A stretch of 64,000 nucleotides of DNA from Bostrychus sinensis (taxonomy: Eukaryota > Chordata > Actinopteri > Gobiiformes > Eleotridae): positions 1,340,910-1,404,909 of the forward strand of contig CM036256.1 in NCBI GenBank assembly GCA_020698575.1, written 5' to 3'. Position 1 is the stretch's first letter. Each line of letters starts with the position of its first letter. Under the pieces are notes generated by a model. The model was not told where the DNA came from. It saw only the letters and a program-made list of their open reading frames with translations, and searched no databases. The position numbers and the translations under genes are program-made. Of this stretch, positions 20,251-33,200 are shown one piece after another.

Positions 20251-21138
20251 TAGGGATGTAACGATTCACTGAAGTCATGATTTGATTCACGATTACGATT
20301 TTTTTCGATTTTTATTTGCAGACTTAGTTGCAGTATAATTATGACCAAAATATATTTGTGTCTCCTTATCAAACTTAGAAATTGTTGTACATTTCATATA
20401 ACATAATTTGTTAGTGACTTTTATTAACATCTTTCTACTCTCCTCCAAAAACAGAGACACTTTAGTAGCAAGCGATGCACAGAGAAGCAGCTCATCATAA
20501 ATCCACTCCTCAGTAAGATATAATGGGCCTAATATAAGTCAAGTCTTATGAAAATATCAGTGAGGAAAGACTCTGACTCTGACTCTGATCTCCATGGAAA
20601 CGCTCCGGGGGAGGGGCCACTGAAACTTCAGATAAACCTTAGCTGTTGTTAGCCACTTAGCTTTCCTTTAGCTCGCTGCTAACAACAAGCTACTTTGTGA
20701 GCGATGGTAAACGGAGCAAACAGGTGCAGCCTAAATAAAACCTTCAGATGTGTCTCTCTCTGTCCGCCCTGGGCTTGTTGTTGTTCCTCTGTGACTGAGG
20801 ACGCTGTGAGCTCCTCCTCTGTGTGAGACGCACCGAGGAGAGCGAGTACACTTCGGAGTCGCTCCGAGTACTAAGTGAAAAGTACAGCCTTGTCACGTTC
20901 CCGGCACGTGGCTAGTGATTTTACGAGTTCTGTAAACTAAAACTTGATATAAATTCATGTTTCTTTTAAGTAAAATGTCCAGGTAATGATGCCTAGCGCT
21001 AAACACCTGAGCCAGATTACACCAGTGGCCTGCGCTGTTTTAAAGGGGTAATGCGATTCAATTTTTCCCACACCGATTCAAAATGTTTTTCTTTTGCATC
21101 AATTTTTAGCTGATTTACGAAGAATTGTTACATCCCTA
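20251..21138. mobile_element. hAT-type MITE
   Basis: 888 bp, ends TAGGGATGTAACGATTCAC and AATTGTTACATCCCTA, with a perfect 8-bp duplication CTATGTAT (20243-20250 and 21139-21146). Confidence 0.8.
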
Positions 21139-21789
21139 CTATGTATTCATTGGTAATATTCAGTTTTTTTTAACAGGTTTCCTACAAAGCTCTATATCAG
21201 TCTTAACCCTCTGGCACCTTCTAAAATAATCACATTCAATCCATCTATTTTTATTTTTTATTTTTTTTTATATTCTTTCTATTAAAAGTTTTTCATATAA
21301 AAAAAAAAACAAAAAACAACCAAACAGCACAGCACTGAACTGAACAAGCAAAGTCAGATCTTTTAGCATTTAAACATACATACAGCACTTTATACAGAAA
21401 CAGAATAATTGCATGCATTGGGCTTTCCAGCAACCGTTTGTTCATAGCGATGACCTTGTAATTCTCAGACAATCTAACACCTTCTCCCATTTTTTAAAAA
21501 CATGCAATTTGCCATTCAGACAATATTTTAATCTCTCTAAAGTGATGGCTCATCCCATCTTTTTATATTCTACTGTCATAAGAGAAACAGAAACCTGATG
21601 AAATAGGATCTGAGGATATGATGAGATGATGTTTCTGTCGTCTGAAGACCTGGCATCGTCTCAAAAACCTGGGCTTAAATCTTTACAAATGTGTGAATAT
21701 TTGGTACCAATAGTTAGCACAGATGTAGCTGATTCTAATGAGCTGAGTCAAAGCAGTCGTCTGTCAGTGAGTGTCTCTAAGTGTCAGCC

Positions 21790-21895
21790 CTGAGACTCAC
21801 TGGACCAGGGTGTACCCCGCCTCAGGCCCATAGCTGCTGGGACAGGCTCCAGTCACCCAGGACACAACGGAGTGGGAAAAGACTGTAAGACACTG
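21790..21895 (+). mobile_element. L2-like LINE/SINE 3'-end relic
   Basis: GGGTGTACCCCGCCTC followed by GCTGCTGGGACAGGCTCCAG is the well-known 3' end shared by fish L2-type LINEs and their SINEs. Only about 100 bp remain. Confidence 0.6.
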
Positions 21896-21954
21896 TGGTA
21901 AAGATACTGCTGAAAAGATTTAGTTTCTCAATAATCAGAGGGAAATCCTTTATT

Positions 21955-22165
21955 TTCTATCACAGCCGTGTTGTTTAGTTTTTTCCACATTTCCAGTGAG
22001 ATTCTGGCCCACTCCTCTTGTGCACAGATCTCCAGTTTCTTGATGTTAGAAGGATTCCTTGTCATTAGTCTGGTCTTCAGTTCTCTCCACAAATTCACAC
22101 TGGGATGGTTCAGGTCTGGACTCAGCCTTGATCCTGTTCAAACCATTTCTGTTCCACTTTGAGTG
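21955..22165 (-). pseudogene. Tc1-type transposase C-terminal relic
   Basis: The minus strand reads SPDLNHPSVNLWRELKTRLM then SNIKKLEICAQEEWARI, the C-terminus of Tc1 transposases. The usual SPDLNPIE has lost its catalytic Glu. No terminal repeats seen. Confidence 0.65.
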
Positions 22166-22403
22166 TTTTGGGTCCAGGTCCAGGGGATACCACAGGGAGC
22201 TCTGGTGACACCTAGTGGTCAGTTTAATATCTGCAAAGATGATAAAGAAGTATTGAGTTGTGTAGGAAACCTGCAGAATAACTTCCTCTACAGATCATAA
22301 ACATGTGGTGTTCTGACTTGAGCTCCCAGTTAACTCTAAGGTCCCCAGTTTGGATTTGTTTGGTTCAACTCAGAACTGACTCCTGAAGTCTGAGTCAAAT
22401 TAA

Positions 22404-23013
22404 GGGCACACTCACACTAGGACCATTTGAACCGTGCTGTGCCCAGATATGATTGGAGAGGGGTCTGAGTCCCCCACCTGCACAAATGATCCGTGCCGTG
22501 GCCAGGTTACGTCATCAGCTCTGAGGGCAACAGACTGCTACGTCACTGTGGTGCGCGGTTTGTTTACAAGTCGAGCGAGCCGCTAACACTTTTAAAACTG
22601 GTGTAGTGGAAAAAGTGAGACCAACAGCATGAAGTATCTGTTCTATTGTGATTCTGCTTTGAGTCTCGTTCGTGAGACGCGGTCTTCTGTCATATGTTTT
22701 GAAATAAGCCACATACGAGGAGCAGCAAAGGCATCTGCAGACAGATGCGAGAGGCTTCAAAACTACTGCCACTGTCTGTTCTCTTCTTCAGAAAGGTGAG
22801 CGCAGGTCAGCGGCATTGTTACGAGTGTTGATAATGGAGTTTATTCACTTTTTACTGAGAGAAGAACATGGCCCACCTCCTCCAACCAAACCAAAATCCT
22901 GAAGCTTAACGCGCCTGGGCCTGGTTTGGAGCACTCACATTAGGCAATCGTGCCGTGCTTTAGGGGCGTTCCAGACTTGGGCACGGTTTGATTGGCCTGG
23001 TGTGAGTACACCA
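22404..23013. mobile_element. MITE with TAA target duplication (PIF/Harbinger-like)
   Basis: Inverted ends GGGCACACTCACACTAGG and CCTGGTGTGAGTACACCA, flanked by TAA at 22401-22403 and 23014-23016. The superfamily is inferred from the 3-bp duplication only. Confidence 0.55.
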
Positions 23014-23016
23014 TAA

Positions 23017-23815
23017 TTCATCTCTTTGTGCTTCTGCTTTCTTAGACCTGATCCTTTTCAGAGACTCACCTGAATAAATAAAGGAAACAAACGGACGTCT
23101 GCATACGAGTTAGTGTGAGCAGTATTATTATAATATTCTCATATCAACAGCAGAATACTGTCATATGTAGCCGGAGGAAAACAGCTCTGTTAATGAACTT
23201 GACCTCAGTAGATTTTTGCTGCAGCTTCACACGAACGCTCTGAGCTCAGTCAAATGGTTAAAACTCTGTTGTGCAGTTTCTCTGTTTGTGGCTGGAAAAC
23301 AAGTCAGGTGTTTCTGTAAATGTTTTGTAAATGCTACGAAGCAGATGATGAGAGATGAGATGAGAGTGAAGCTTTACACTTTAACGTGAACAGTGTGGAG
23401 TTTTAAATGTGTTTAGTTTATGAGGCTAAACTTAGGTCTGGACGTAGTATTTTTAAACAGTGTTTATAATTCTCAGCTTCCTTCTACAATAGGCCTGTAC
23501 ATAATGTGATAAATGACTGAGTTTTACTGTCACTGAGCTGAAATTACAGGAAATAAACGTCTTATTTTAAAGTGGCTCAACCATATTGTTACATCTCTTT
23601 TCTTTCTAATGACTTTATAATGAGTGTGTCTGCAGACATGCTCCTGCCCAGTGCTTCACTGAAATGACCTGTTTAAATTCCACTGCTCTTTGAGTAAGAC
23701 CAGAGCCACCCCACGTCCCAGTTTAAGACCTGATGGTGAGTAGATAGAAAATTAACTCCTTCTGCCTGAACTCCTGCTCCAGGCTCAGAACAGACCTCAT
23801 AAAGTCACTACTCAC
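23017..23815. other. Unassigned sequence downstream of the last LRR exon of gene B
   Basis: It should be intron, and may hide a short terminal exon. I saw no domain, tandem repeat or transposon end. Confidence 0.4.
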
Positions 23816-23989
23816 TTCAGTGTTTCCAGCCGACAGCGAGGACTCTGTTTAAGGTCGAGGAGCTCCTTCACATCTGAGTCTCTCAGTTTGTTATCCCTCA
23901 GGTACAGTTCTGTGAGATGTGAGGGGTTGGACTTCAGAGCTGAGGCCAGAGAGGAACAGCTGCTCTCTGACAAATCACAGTTCTCCAAT
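23816..23989 (-). CDS. Gene B LRR exon 9 (divergent, last recognisable exon)
   Basis: A 174-bp exon whose first half matches the family (LENCDLSESSCSSLASAL) but whose second half is different: LTELYLRDNKLRDSDVKEL then LKQSPRCRLETLK. The donor GTGAGT is intact. Such a divergent last LRR commonly caps fish NLR arrays, but no B30.2 or other terminal exon was recognised downstream. Confidence 0.85.
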
Positions 23990-24394
23990 CTGAATAAAGA
24001 ATAAATGATGTGATTAAAGTCCATAGTAAACTCAGATGAGGTTTATAGATAAAACTGTGAACTGTCTCTGAATTGAACACATTTACACAGGTCTGGGCTG
24101 TTTTAATGGAAAATATATTTTAAAGAGTAACTCAACCCTAAACCACTTTAACTAAAGGAGGCTTTAGTGATACATCTCACTGATTATAGTCTTATCTTTA
24201 ACCGTTTAGTAAAACACTTTAAATCCACATTTTGTCCCAGCTTTTTGTGGACAGAGGATGGGCCTGAAACAGGGTGGAGTTACTCTTTAATGATGTCAAA
24301 CAAACAGTTTGTTTCTCAGAGGGGGCAGTAGTTCCCCCAGGGGGAACTCCAAAATATTGGGACAAATAAATTAAATAAGTAATCATAGTTATAA

Positions 24395-25245
24395 ATGATA
24401 TCTTCTTTTCCTTTGGGCTGTTCCCTTTCAGGGGTCGCCACAGAGAATCCTCTGCTCCCTCTGACCCTCTCCTCTGCATCCTCTTCTCTCACACCAACTA
24501 ACTTCATGTCCTCTTCCTCTGCATCCATCAACCTCCTCTCTGGTCTTCCTCTAGGCCTGCAGTCATTGCTCTGTACCCATATATCCACTGTCCCTCCTCT
24601 GCACCCATATATCCACTGTCCCTCCTCTGTACCCATATATCCACTGTCCCTCCTCTGTACCCATATATCCACTGTCCCTCCTCTGTACCCATATATCCAC
24701 TGTCCCTCCTCTGTACCCATATATTAACTGTCCCTCCTCTGTACCCATATATCCACTGTCCCTCCTCTGTACCCATATATGCACTGTCCCTCCTCTGTAC
24801 CCATATATCCACTGTCCCTCCTCTGTACCCATATATGCACTGTCCCTCCTCTGTACCCATATATCCACTGTCCCTCCTCTGTACCCATATATCCACTGTC
24901 CCTCCTCTGTACCATATATCCACTGTCCGTCCACTGTCCCTCCTCTGCACCCATATATCCACTGTCCCTCCTCTGTCCCTCTGATGGACTCATGAACTAA
25001 TCCTATCCATCCTGGTCATGAACAAAGAGAACAGAGACATCTTCAGCTCTGCTCCTGTCTGCTCCTCCGAGCCTCTGTCTCTAAACTGTACACCACAGCT
25101 GCTCTCACCTCTGTCTTCTACACCTTTCCTTTCATTCTTGCTGAAACTCTTTTATCACACAACACAGCTGACACTTTTCTCCTCCCATTCCAACCTGCTG
25201 CACACGCCTCTTCACCTCTGACCCACACTAAATCAGAGCAGGGTT
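24395..25245 (-). mobile_element. RTE-like LINE C-terminal relic containing a 28-bp array
   Basis: Paralogous copy of the relic at 6957-7740, with the same EEDMKLVGVREED motif on the minus strand. It differs by a short deletion (loss of an ACTTGGAAG-containing stretch) just left of it, near 24345. Confidence 0.5.
24572..24978. repeat. 28-bp minisatellite, about 15 copies
   Basis: Same unit in the alpha intron between LRR exons 25358 and 23816. Variants include TATATTAAC and TATATGCAC units, and the truncated right end resembles the array at 110-265. Confidence 0.95.
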
Positions 25246-25357
25246 TATGAGCTCAATGAGGTTCCAGACACAGCTCTTATACAGTAACTCCTGTGTCTCA
25301 GTAGAATCAGCTGCTGATAAAACTAAAGCCTGTAACAGTAAGAGACAGTGAACTGAC

Positions 25358-25531
25358 CTCAGAGTCTCCAGACGACAGTCTGGACTCTGCAGAAAACCAC
25401 ACAGATGATCCACTACAGAGGCAGACAGATTATTCCGACTCAGGTCCAGATGTGTGAGATGTGAGGGGTTGGACTTCAGAGCTGAGGCCAGAGAGGAACA
25501 GCTGCTCTCTGACAAACCACAGCTCTCCAAT
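25358..25531 (-). CDS. Gene B LRR exon 8 (CGLS type)
   Basis: Encodes LESCGLSESSCSSLASAL and LTHLDLSRNNLSASVVDHL. Donor G|GTCAGT. One of the few silent differences among the LRR exons is here, in the codon for Arg of CRLETL. Confidence 0.88.
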
Positions 25532-26619
25532 CTGAATAAAGAATAAATGATGTGATTAAAGTCCATAGTAAACTCAGATGAGGTTTATAGATAAAACTGT
25601 GAACTGTCTGTGACTCTGGTTTAGAGCAGGACACAGAGAACACATGGAGCTCAGTCTGACAGATTTTATTTACAGGCCTCTGAAACTGTATGTTGATAAT
25701 TTTTCATGCAAAAGTATGAGACGTTCCCATTGACGCAGTGTAGAACAGGAACAAACTGAGCTTTCCTCAGCACTAAACTCTTCACCTGCTCATGTCCTCA
25801 GTCTACAGACTACAGCTGTGTGGAATAAATACTGTCACCACAGTTTATCATGGAAATAAAGGCCAGTGCAGGTTAGAGACAGGGATATATGCAATAATTA
25901 TCACTAAAATATACACTAAATACATAAATCCTCACTACTTCTTCAACACAGACAGGCACAGAATGAGTCCAGGACTTATTTTGTTACTTTTCAAACTGAA
26001 AATAAAAATTTACAAAGTGAACATGTGAAACTAAAATGCTTTAATTTATGGAAGTCAGTAGATGGTTTTATAAAAAATGGTATATATACATGGTCCGATG
26101 GTGCTGATAATAGTGCGCTATTGTTATAGAAAAACACTTTATAACTTTTATTGCTTAAAGTAATAATTTTACACCTTTTTAGGAAAACTAAAGACTGTAA
26201 TATATTGTTATGTTGCATTATATTAAGTGTCAATATTCTACACTGACCACACTTTATCCCAGCGACAACAATTATTACTGAGCATAAAACTCAGCTTTTC
26301 ACCCACTTTTCCATTAAAATTGTTAAAAATAAAATTGATTGTTTCATTAGAGCACTGATAACATATGATTTTAGTATTGGTATGGCTGAGAAAATATTGG
26401 GATTGAATGGGTTAATTTAGCAACAATTCTTGACAGACGGCGTCTCATAACAAAACAAGTTGAGAACTTTCCTCATATGGGCTCCATATTTTAACTCAGT
26501 CTTTCTCTGTTTGAGCAGTGAGGTTCCAGACACAGCTCTTATACAGTAACTCCTGTGTCTCAGTAGAATCAGCTGCTGATAAAACTAAAGCCTGTAACAG
26601 TAAGAGACAGTGAACTGAC

Positions 26620-26793
26620 CTCAGAGTCTCCAGTCGACAGTCTGGACTCTGCAGAAAACCACACAGATGTTTCACTACAGAGGCAGACAGATTATTCTGA
26701 CTCAGGTCCAGATGTGTGAGATGTGAGGGGTTGGACTTCAGAGCTGAGGCCAGAGAGGAACAGCTGCTCTCTGACAAATCACATCTCTCCAAT
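26620..26793 (-). CDS. Gene B LRR exon 7 (CDLS type)
   Basis: Encodes LERCDLSESSCSSLASAL and LTHLDLSQNNLSASVVKHL, the only copy with Gln. Donor G|GTCAGT. Confidence 0.88.
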
Positions 26794-27219
26794 CTGAATA
26801 AAGAATAAATGATGTGATTAAAGTCCATAGTAAACTCAGATGAGGTTTATAGATAAAACTGTGAACTGTCTCTGAATTGAACACATTTACACAGGTCTGG
26901 GCTGTTTTAATAGAAAATATATTTTAAAGAGTAACTCAACCCTAAACCACTTTAACTAAAGGAGGCTTTAGTGATACATCTCACTGATTATAGTCTTATC
27001 TTTAACCGTTTAGTAAAACACTTTAAATCCACATTTTGTCCCAGCTTTTTGTGGACAGAGGATGGGCCTGAAACAGGGTGGAGTTACTCTTTAATGATGT
27101 CAAACAAACAGTTTGTTTCTCAGAGGGGGCAGTAGTTCCCCCAGGGGAACTTGGAAGTGTCCCAGGGGGAACTCCAAAATATTGGGACAAATAAATTAAA
27201 TAAGTAATCATAGTTATAA

Positions 27220-30200
27220 ATGATATCTTCTTTTCCTTTGGGCTGTTCCCTTTCAGGGGTCGCCACAGAGAATCCTCTGCTCCCTCTGACCCTCTCCTCT
27301 GCATCCTCTTCTCTCACACCAACTAACTTCATGTCCTCTTCCTCTGCATCCATCAACCTCCTCTCTGGTCTTCCTCTAGGCCTGCAGTCATTGCTCTGTA
27401 CCCATATATCCACTGTCCCTCCTCTGTACCCATATATCCACTGTCCCTCCACTGTACCCATATATCCACTGTCCCTCCTCTGTACCCATATATCCACTGT
27501 CCCTCCTCTGTACCCATATATCCACTGTCCCTCCTCTGTTCCCATATATCCACTGTCCCTCCTCTGTACCCATATATCCACTGTCCCTCCTCTGCACCCA
27601 TATATCCACTGTCCCTCCTCTGTACCCATATATCCACTGTCCCTCCTCTGTACCCATATATCCACTGTCCCTCCTCTGTACCCATATATCCACTGTCCCT
27701 CCTCTGTACCCATATATCCACTGTCCCTCCTCTGTACCCATATATCCACTGTCCCTCCTCTGTTCCCATATATCCACTGTCCCTCCTCTGCACCCATATA
27801 TCCACTGTCCTCCTCTGTCACCATATATCCACTGTCCGTCCTCTGTACCCATTTATCCACTGTGCCTCCTCTGTACCCATATATCCACTGTCCCTCCTCT
27901 GTACCCATTTATCCACTGTGCCTCCTCTGTACCCATATATCCACTGTCCCTCCTCTTTACCCACATATCCACTGTCCCTCCTCTGTACCCACATATCCAC
28001 TGTCCCTCCTCTGTACCCACATATCCACTGTCCCTCCTCTGTACCTATATATCCACTGTCCCTCCTCTGTACCCATATATCCACTGTCCCTCCTCTGTAC
28101 CCACATATCCACTGTCCCTCCTCTGTACCCACATATCCACTGTCCTTCCTCTGTACCTATATATCCACTGTCCCTCCTCTTTACCCATATATCCACTGTC
28201 GCTCCTCTGTACCCATATATCCACTGTCCCTCCTCTGCCCCCATATATCCACTTTTCCTCCTCTGTACCCATATATCCACTGTCCCTCCTCTGTACCCAT
28301 ATATTAACTGTCCCTCCTCTGTACCCATATATCCACTGTCACTCCTCTGTACCCATATATCCACTGTCCCTCCTCTGTACCCATATATTAACTGTCCCTC
28401 CTCTGTACCCATATATCCACTGTCACTCCTCTGTACCCATATATCCACTGTCCCTCCTCTGTACCCATATATTAACTGTCCTGCCTCTGTACCCATATAT
28501 CCACTGTTCCTCCTCTGTACCCATATATCCACTGTCCCTCCTCTGTACCCATATATCCACTGTCCCTCCTCTGTACCCATACATCCACTGTCCCTCCTCT
28601 GTACCCATATATCCACTGTCCCTCCTCTGTACCCATACATCCACTGTCCCTCCTCTGTACCCATATATCCACTGTCCCTCCTCTGTACCCATATATCCAC
28701 TGTCACTCCTCTGTACTCATATATCCACTGTCTTTCCTCTGTACCCATATATCCACTGTCCCTCCTCTGTACCCATATATCCACTGTCACTCCTCTGTAC
28801 TCATATATCCACTGTCCCTCCTCTGTACCCATATATCCACTGTCACTCCTCTGTACCCATATATCCACTGTCTCTCCTCTGTACCCATATATCCACTGTC
28901 CCTCCTCTGTACCCATATATCCACTGTTCCTCCTCTGTACCCATATATCCACTGTCCCTCCTCTGTACCCATATATCCACTGTCCCTCCTCTGTACCCAT
29001 ATATCCACTGTCCCTCCTCTGTACTCAAATATCCACTGTCCCTCCTCTGTACCCATATATCCACTGTCCCTCTTCTGTACCCATATATTAACTGTCCCTC
29101 CTCTGTACCCATATATTAACTGTCCCTCCTCTGTACCCATATATCCACTGTTCCTCCTCTGTACCCATATATCCACTGTCCCTCCTCTGTACCCATATAT
29201 CCACTGTCCCTCCTCTGTACCCATATATCCACTGTCCCTCCTCTGTACTCAAATATCCACTGTCCCTCCTCTGTACCCATATATCCACTGTCCCTCTTCT
29301 GTACCCATATATTAACTGTCCCTCCTCTGTACCCATATATCCACTGTCCCTCCTCTGTACCCATATATCCACTTTTCCTCTTCTGTACCCATATATTAAC
29401 TGTCCCTCCTCTGTACCCATATATCCACTGTCCCTCCTCTGTACCCATATATTAACTGTCCCTCCTCTGTACCCATATATCCACTGTCCCTCCTCTGTAC
29501 CCATATATCCACTTTTCCTCTTCTGTACTTATATATTCACTGTCCCTCCTCTGCACCCATATATCAACTGTCCCTCCTCTGTACCCATATATCCACTGTC
29601 CCTCCTCTGTACCCATATATCCACTGTCCCTCCTCTGTAGCCATATATCCAATGTCCCTCCTCTGTACCCATATATTAACTGTCCCTCCTCTGTACCCAT
29701 ATATCCACTGTCCCTCCTCTGTACTTATATATTCACTGTCCCTCCTCTGCACCCATATATCCACTGTCCCTCCTCTGTACTCATTTATCCACTGTCCCTC
29801 CTCTGTACCCTTATATCCTTTGTCCCTCCTCTTTACCCATATATCCACTGTCCCTCCTCTGTACCCATATATTAACTGTCCCTCCTCTGTACCCATATAT
29901 CCACTGTCCCTCCTCTGTACTCATTTATCCACTGTCCCTCCTCTGTACCCTTATATCCTTTGTCCCTCCTCTTTACCCATATATCCACTGTCCCTCCTCT
30001 GTACCCATATATTAACTGTCCCTCCTCTGTACCCATATATCCACTGTCCCTCCTCTGTACCCATATATCCACTGTCCCTCCTCTGTACTCATTTATCCAC
30101 TGTCCCTCCTCTGTACCCATATATTAACTGTCCCTCCTCTGTACCCATATATCCACTGTCCCTCCTCTGTACCCATATATTAACTGTCCCTCCTCTGTAC

Positions 30201-33200
30201 CCATATATCCACTGTCCCTCCTCTGTACCCATATATCCACTTTTCCTCTTCTGTACTTATATATTCACTGTCCCTCCTCTGTACCCATATATTAACTGTC
30301 CCTCCTCTGTACCCATATATCCACTGTCCCTCCTCTGTACCATATATCCACTGTCCCTCCTCTGTACCATATATCCTCTGTCCCTCCTCTGTACCCATAT
30401 ATCCACTGTCCCTCCTCTGCACCCATATATCCACTGTCCCTCCTCTGTACCCATATATCCACTGTCCCTCCTCTGTACCCATATATCCACTGTCCCTCCT
30501 CTGTACCCATATATCCACTGTCCCTCCTCTGTACCCATATATCCACTGTCCCTCCTCTGTTCCCATATATCCACTGTCCCTCCTCTGTACCCATATATCC
30601 ACTGTCCCTCCTCTGCACCCATATATCCACTGTCCCTCCTCTGTACCCATATATCCACTGTCCCTCCTCTGTACCCATATATCCACTGTCCCTCCTCTGT
30701 ACCCATATATCCACTGTCCCTCCTCTGTACCCATATATCCACTGTCCCTCCTCTGTTCCCATATATCCACTGTCCCTCCTCTGCACCCATATATCCACTG
30801 TCCTCCTCTGTCACCATATATCCACTGTCCGTCCTCTGTACCCATTTATCCACTGTGCCTCCTCTGTACCCATATATCCACTGTCCCTCCTCTGTACCCA
30901 TTTATCCACTGTGCCTCCTCTGTACCCATATATCCACTGTCCCTCCTCTTTACCCACATATCCACTGTCCCTCCTCTGTACCCACATATCCACTGTCCCT
31001 CCTCTGTACCCATATATCCACTGTCCCTCCTCTGTACCCACATATCCACTGTCCCTCCTCTGTACCCACATATCCACTGTCCTTCCTCTGTACCTATATA
31101 TCCACTGTCCCTCCTCTTTACCCATATATCCACTGTCGCTCCTCTGTACCCATATATCCACTGTCCCTCCTCTGCCCCCATATATCCACTTTTCCTCCTC
31201 TGTACCCATATATCCACTGTCCCTCCTCTGTACTCATATATTAACTGTCCCTCCTCTGTACCCATATATTAACTGTCCCTCCTCTGTACCCATATATCCA
31301 CTGTCACTCCTCTGTACCCATATATCCACTGTCCCTCCTCTGTACCCATATATTAACTGTCCCTCCTCTGTACCCATATATCCACTGTCACTCCTCTGTA
31401 CCCATATATCCACTGTTCCTCCTCTGTACCCATATATCCACTGTCCCTCCTCTGTACCCATATATCCACTGTCCCTCCTCTGTACCCATACATCCACTGT
31501 CCCTCCTCTGTACCCATATATCCACTGTCCCTCCTCTGTACCCATACATCCACTGTCCCTCCTCTGTACCCATATATCCACTGTCCCTCCTCTGTACCCA
31601 TATATCCACTGTCACTCCTCTGTACTCATATATCCACTGTCTTTCCTCTGTACCCATATATCCACTGTCCCTCCTCTGTACCCATATATCCACTGTCACT
31701 CCTCTGTACTCATATATCCACTGTCCCTCCTCTGTACCCATATATCCACTGTCACTCCTCTGTACCCATATATCCACTGTCTCTCCTCTGTACCCATATA
31801 TCCACTGTCCCTCCTCTGTACCCATATATTAACTGTCCCTCCTCTGTACCCATATATTAACTGTCCCTCCTCTGTACCCATATATCCACTGTTCCTCCTC
31901 TGTACCCATATATCCACTGTCCCTCCTCTGTACCCATATATCCACTGTCCCTCCTCTGTACCCATATATCCACTGTCCCTCCTCTGTACTCAAATATCCA
32001 CTGTCCCTCCTCTGTACCCATATATTAACTGTCCCTCCTCTGTACCCATATATCCACTGTCCCTCCTCTGTACCCATATATTAACTGTCCCTCCTCTGTA
32101 CCCATATATCCACTGTCCCTCCTCTGTACCCATATATCCACTTTTCCTCTTCTGTACTTATATATTCACTGTCCCTCCTCTGCACCCATATATCAACTGT
32201 CCCTCCTCTGTACCCATATATCCACTGTCCCTCCTCTGTACCCATATATCCACTGTCCCTCCTCTGTACCCATATATCCAATGTCCCTCCTCTGTACCCA
32301 TATATCCACTGTCCCTCCTCTGTACCCATATATCCACTGTCCCTCCTCTGTACCCATATATCCAATGTCCCTCCTCTGTACCCATATATCCACTGTCCCT
32401 CCTCTGTACCCATATATTAACTGTCCCTCCTCTGTACCCATATATCCACTGTCCCTCCTCTGTACTCATTTATCCACTGTCCCTCCTCTGTACCCTTATA
32501 TCCTTTGTCCCTCCTCTTTACCCATATATCCACTGTCCCTCCTCTGTACCCATATATTAACTGTCCCTCCTCTGTACCCATATATCCACTGTCCCTCCTC
32601 TGTACCCATATATCCACTGTCCCTCCTCTGTACTCATTTATCCACTGTCCCTCCTCTGTACCCATATATTAACTGTCCCTCCTCTGTACCCATATATCCA
32701 CTGTCCCTCCTCTGTACCCATATATTAACTGTCCCTCCTCTGTACCCATATATCCACTGTCCCTCCTCTGTACCCATATATCCACTTTTCCTCTTCTGTA
32801 CCCATATATTCACTGTCCCTCCTCTGTACCCATATATTAACTGTCCCTCCTCTGTACCCATATATCCACTGTCCCTCCTCTGTACCATATATCCTCTGTC
32901 CCTCCTCTGTACCCATATATCCACTGTCCCTCCTCTGTACCCATATATCCACTGTCCCTCCTCTGTACCCATATATCCTCTGTCCCTCCTCTGTACCCAT
33001 ATATCCACTGTCCCTCCTCTGTACCCATATATCCTCTGTCCCTCCTCTGTACCCATATATCCACTGTCCCTCCTCTGTACCCATATATCCACTTTTCCTC
33101 TTCTGTACTTATATATTCACTGTCCCTCCTCTGCACCCATATATCCACTGTCCCTCCTCTGTACCCATATATCCACTGTCCCTCCTCTGTACCATATATC

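Noticed and set aside
22515..22772. 85-codon minus-strand protein
   Set aside because: It lies inside a MITE and shows no domain.
18712..23815. B30.2/SPRY exon of gene B
   Set aside because: Looked for LDPNTA- and WSVGV-like blocks on the minus strand and found none.
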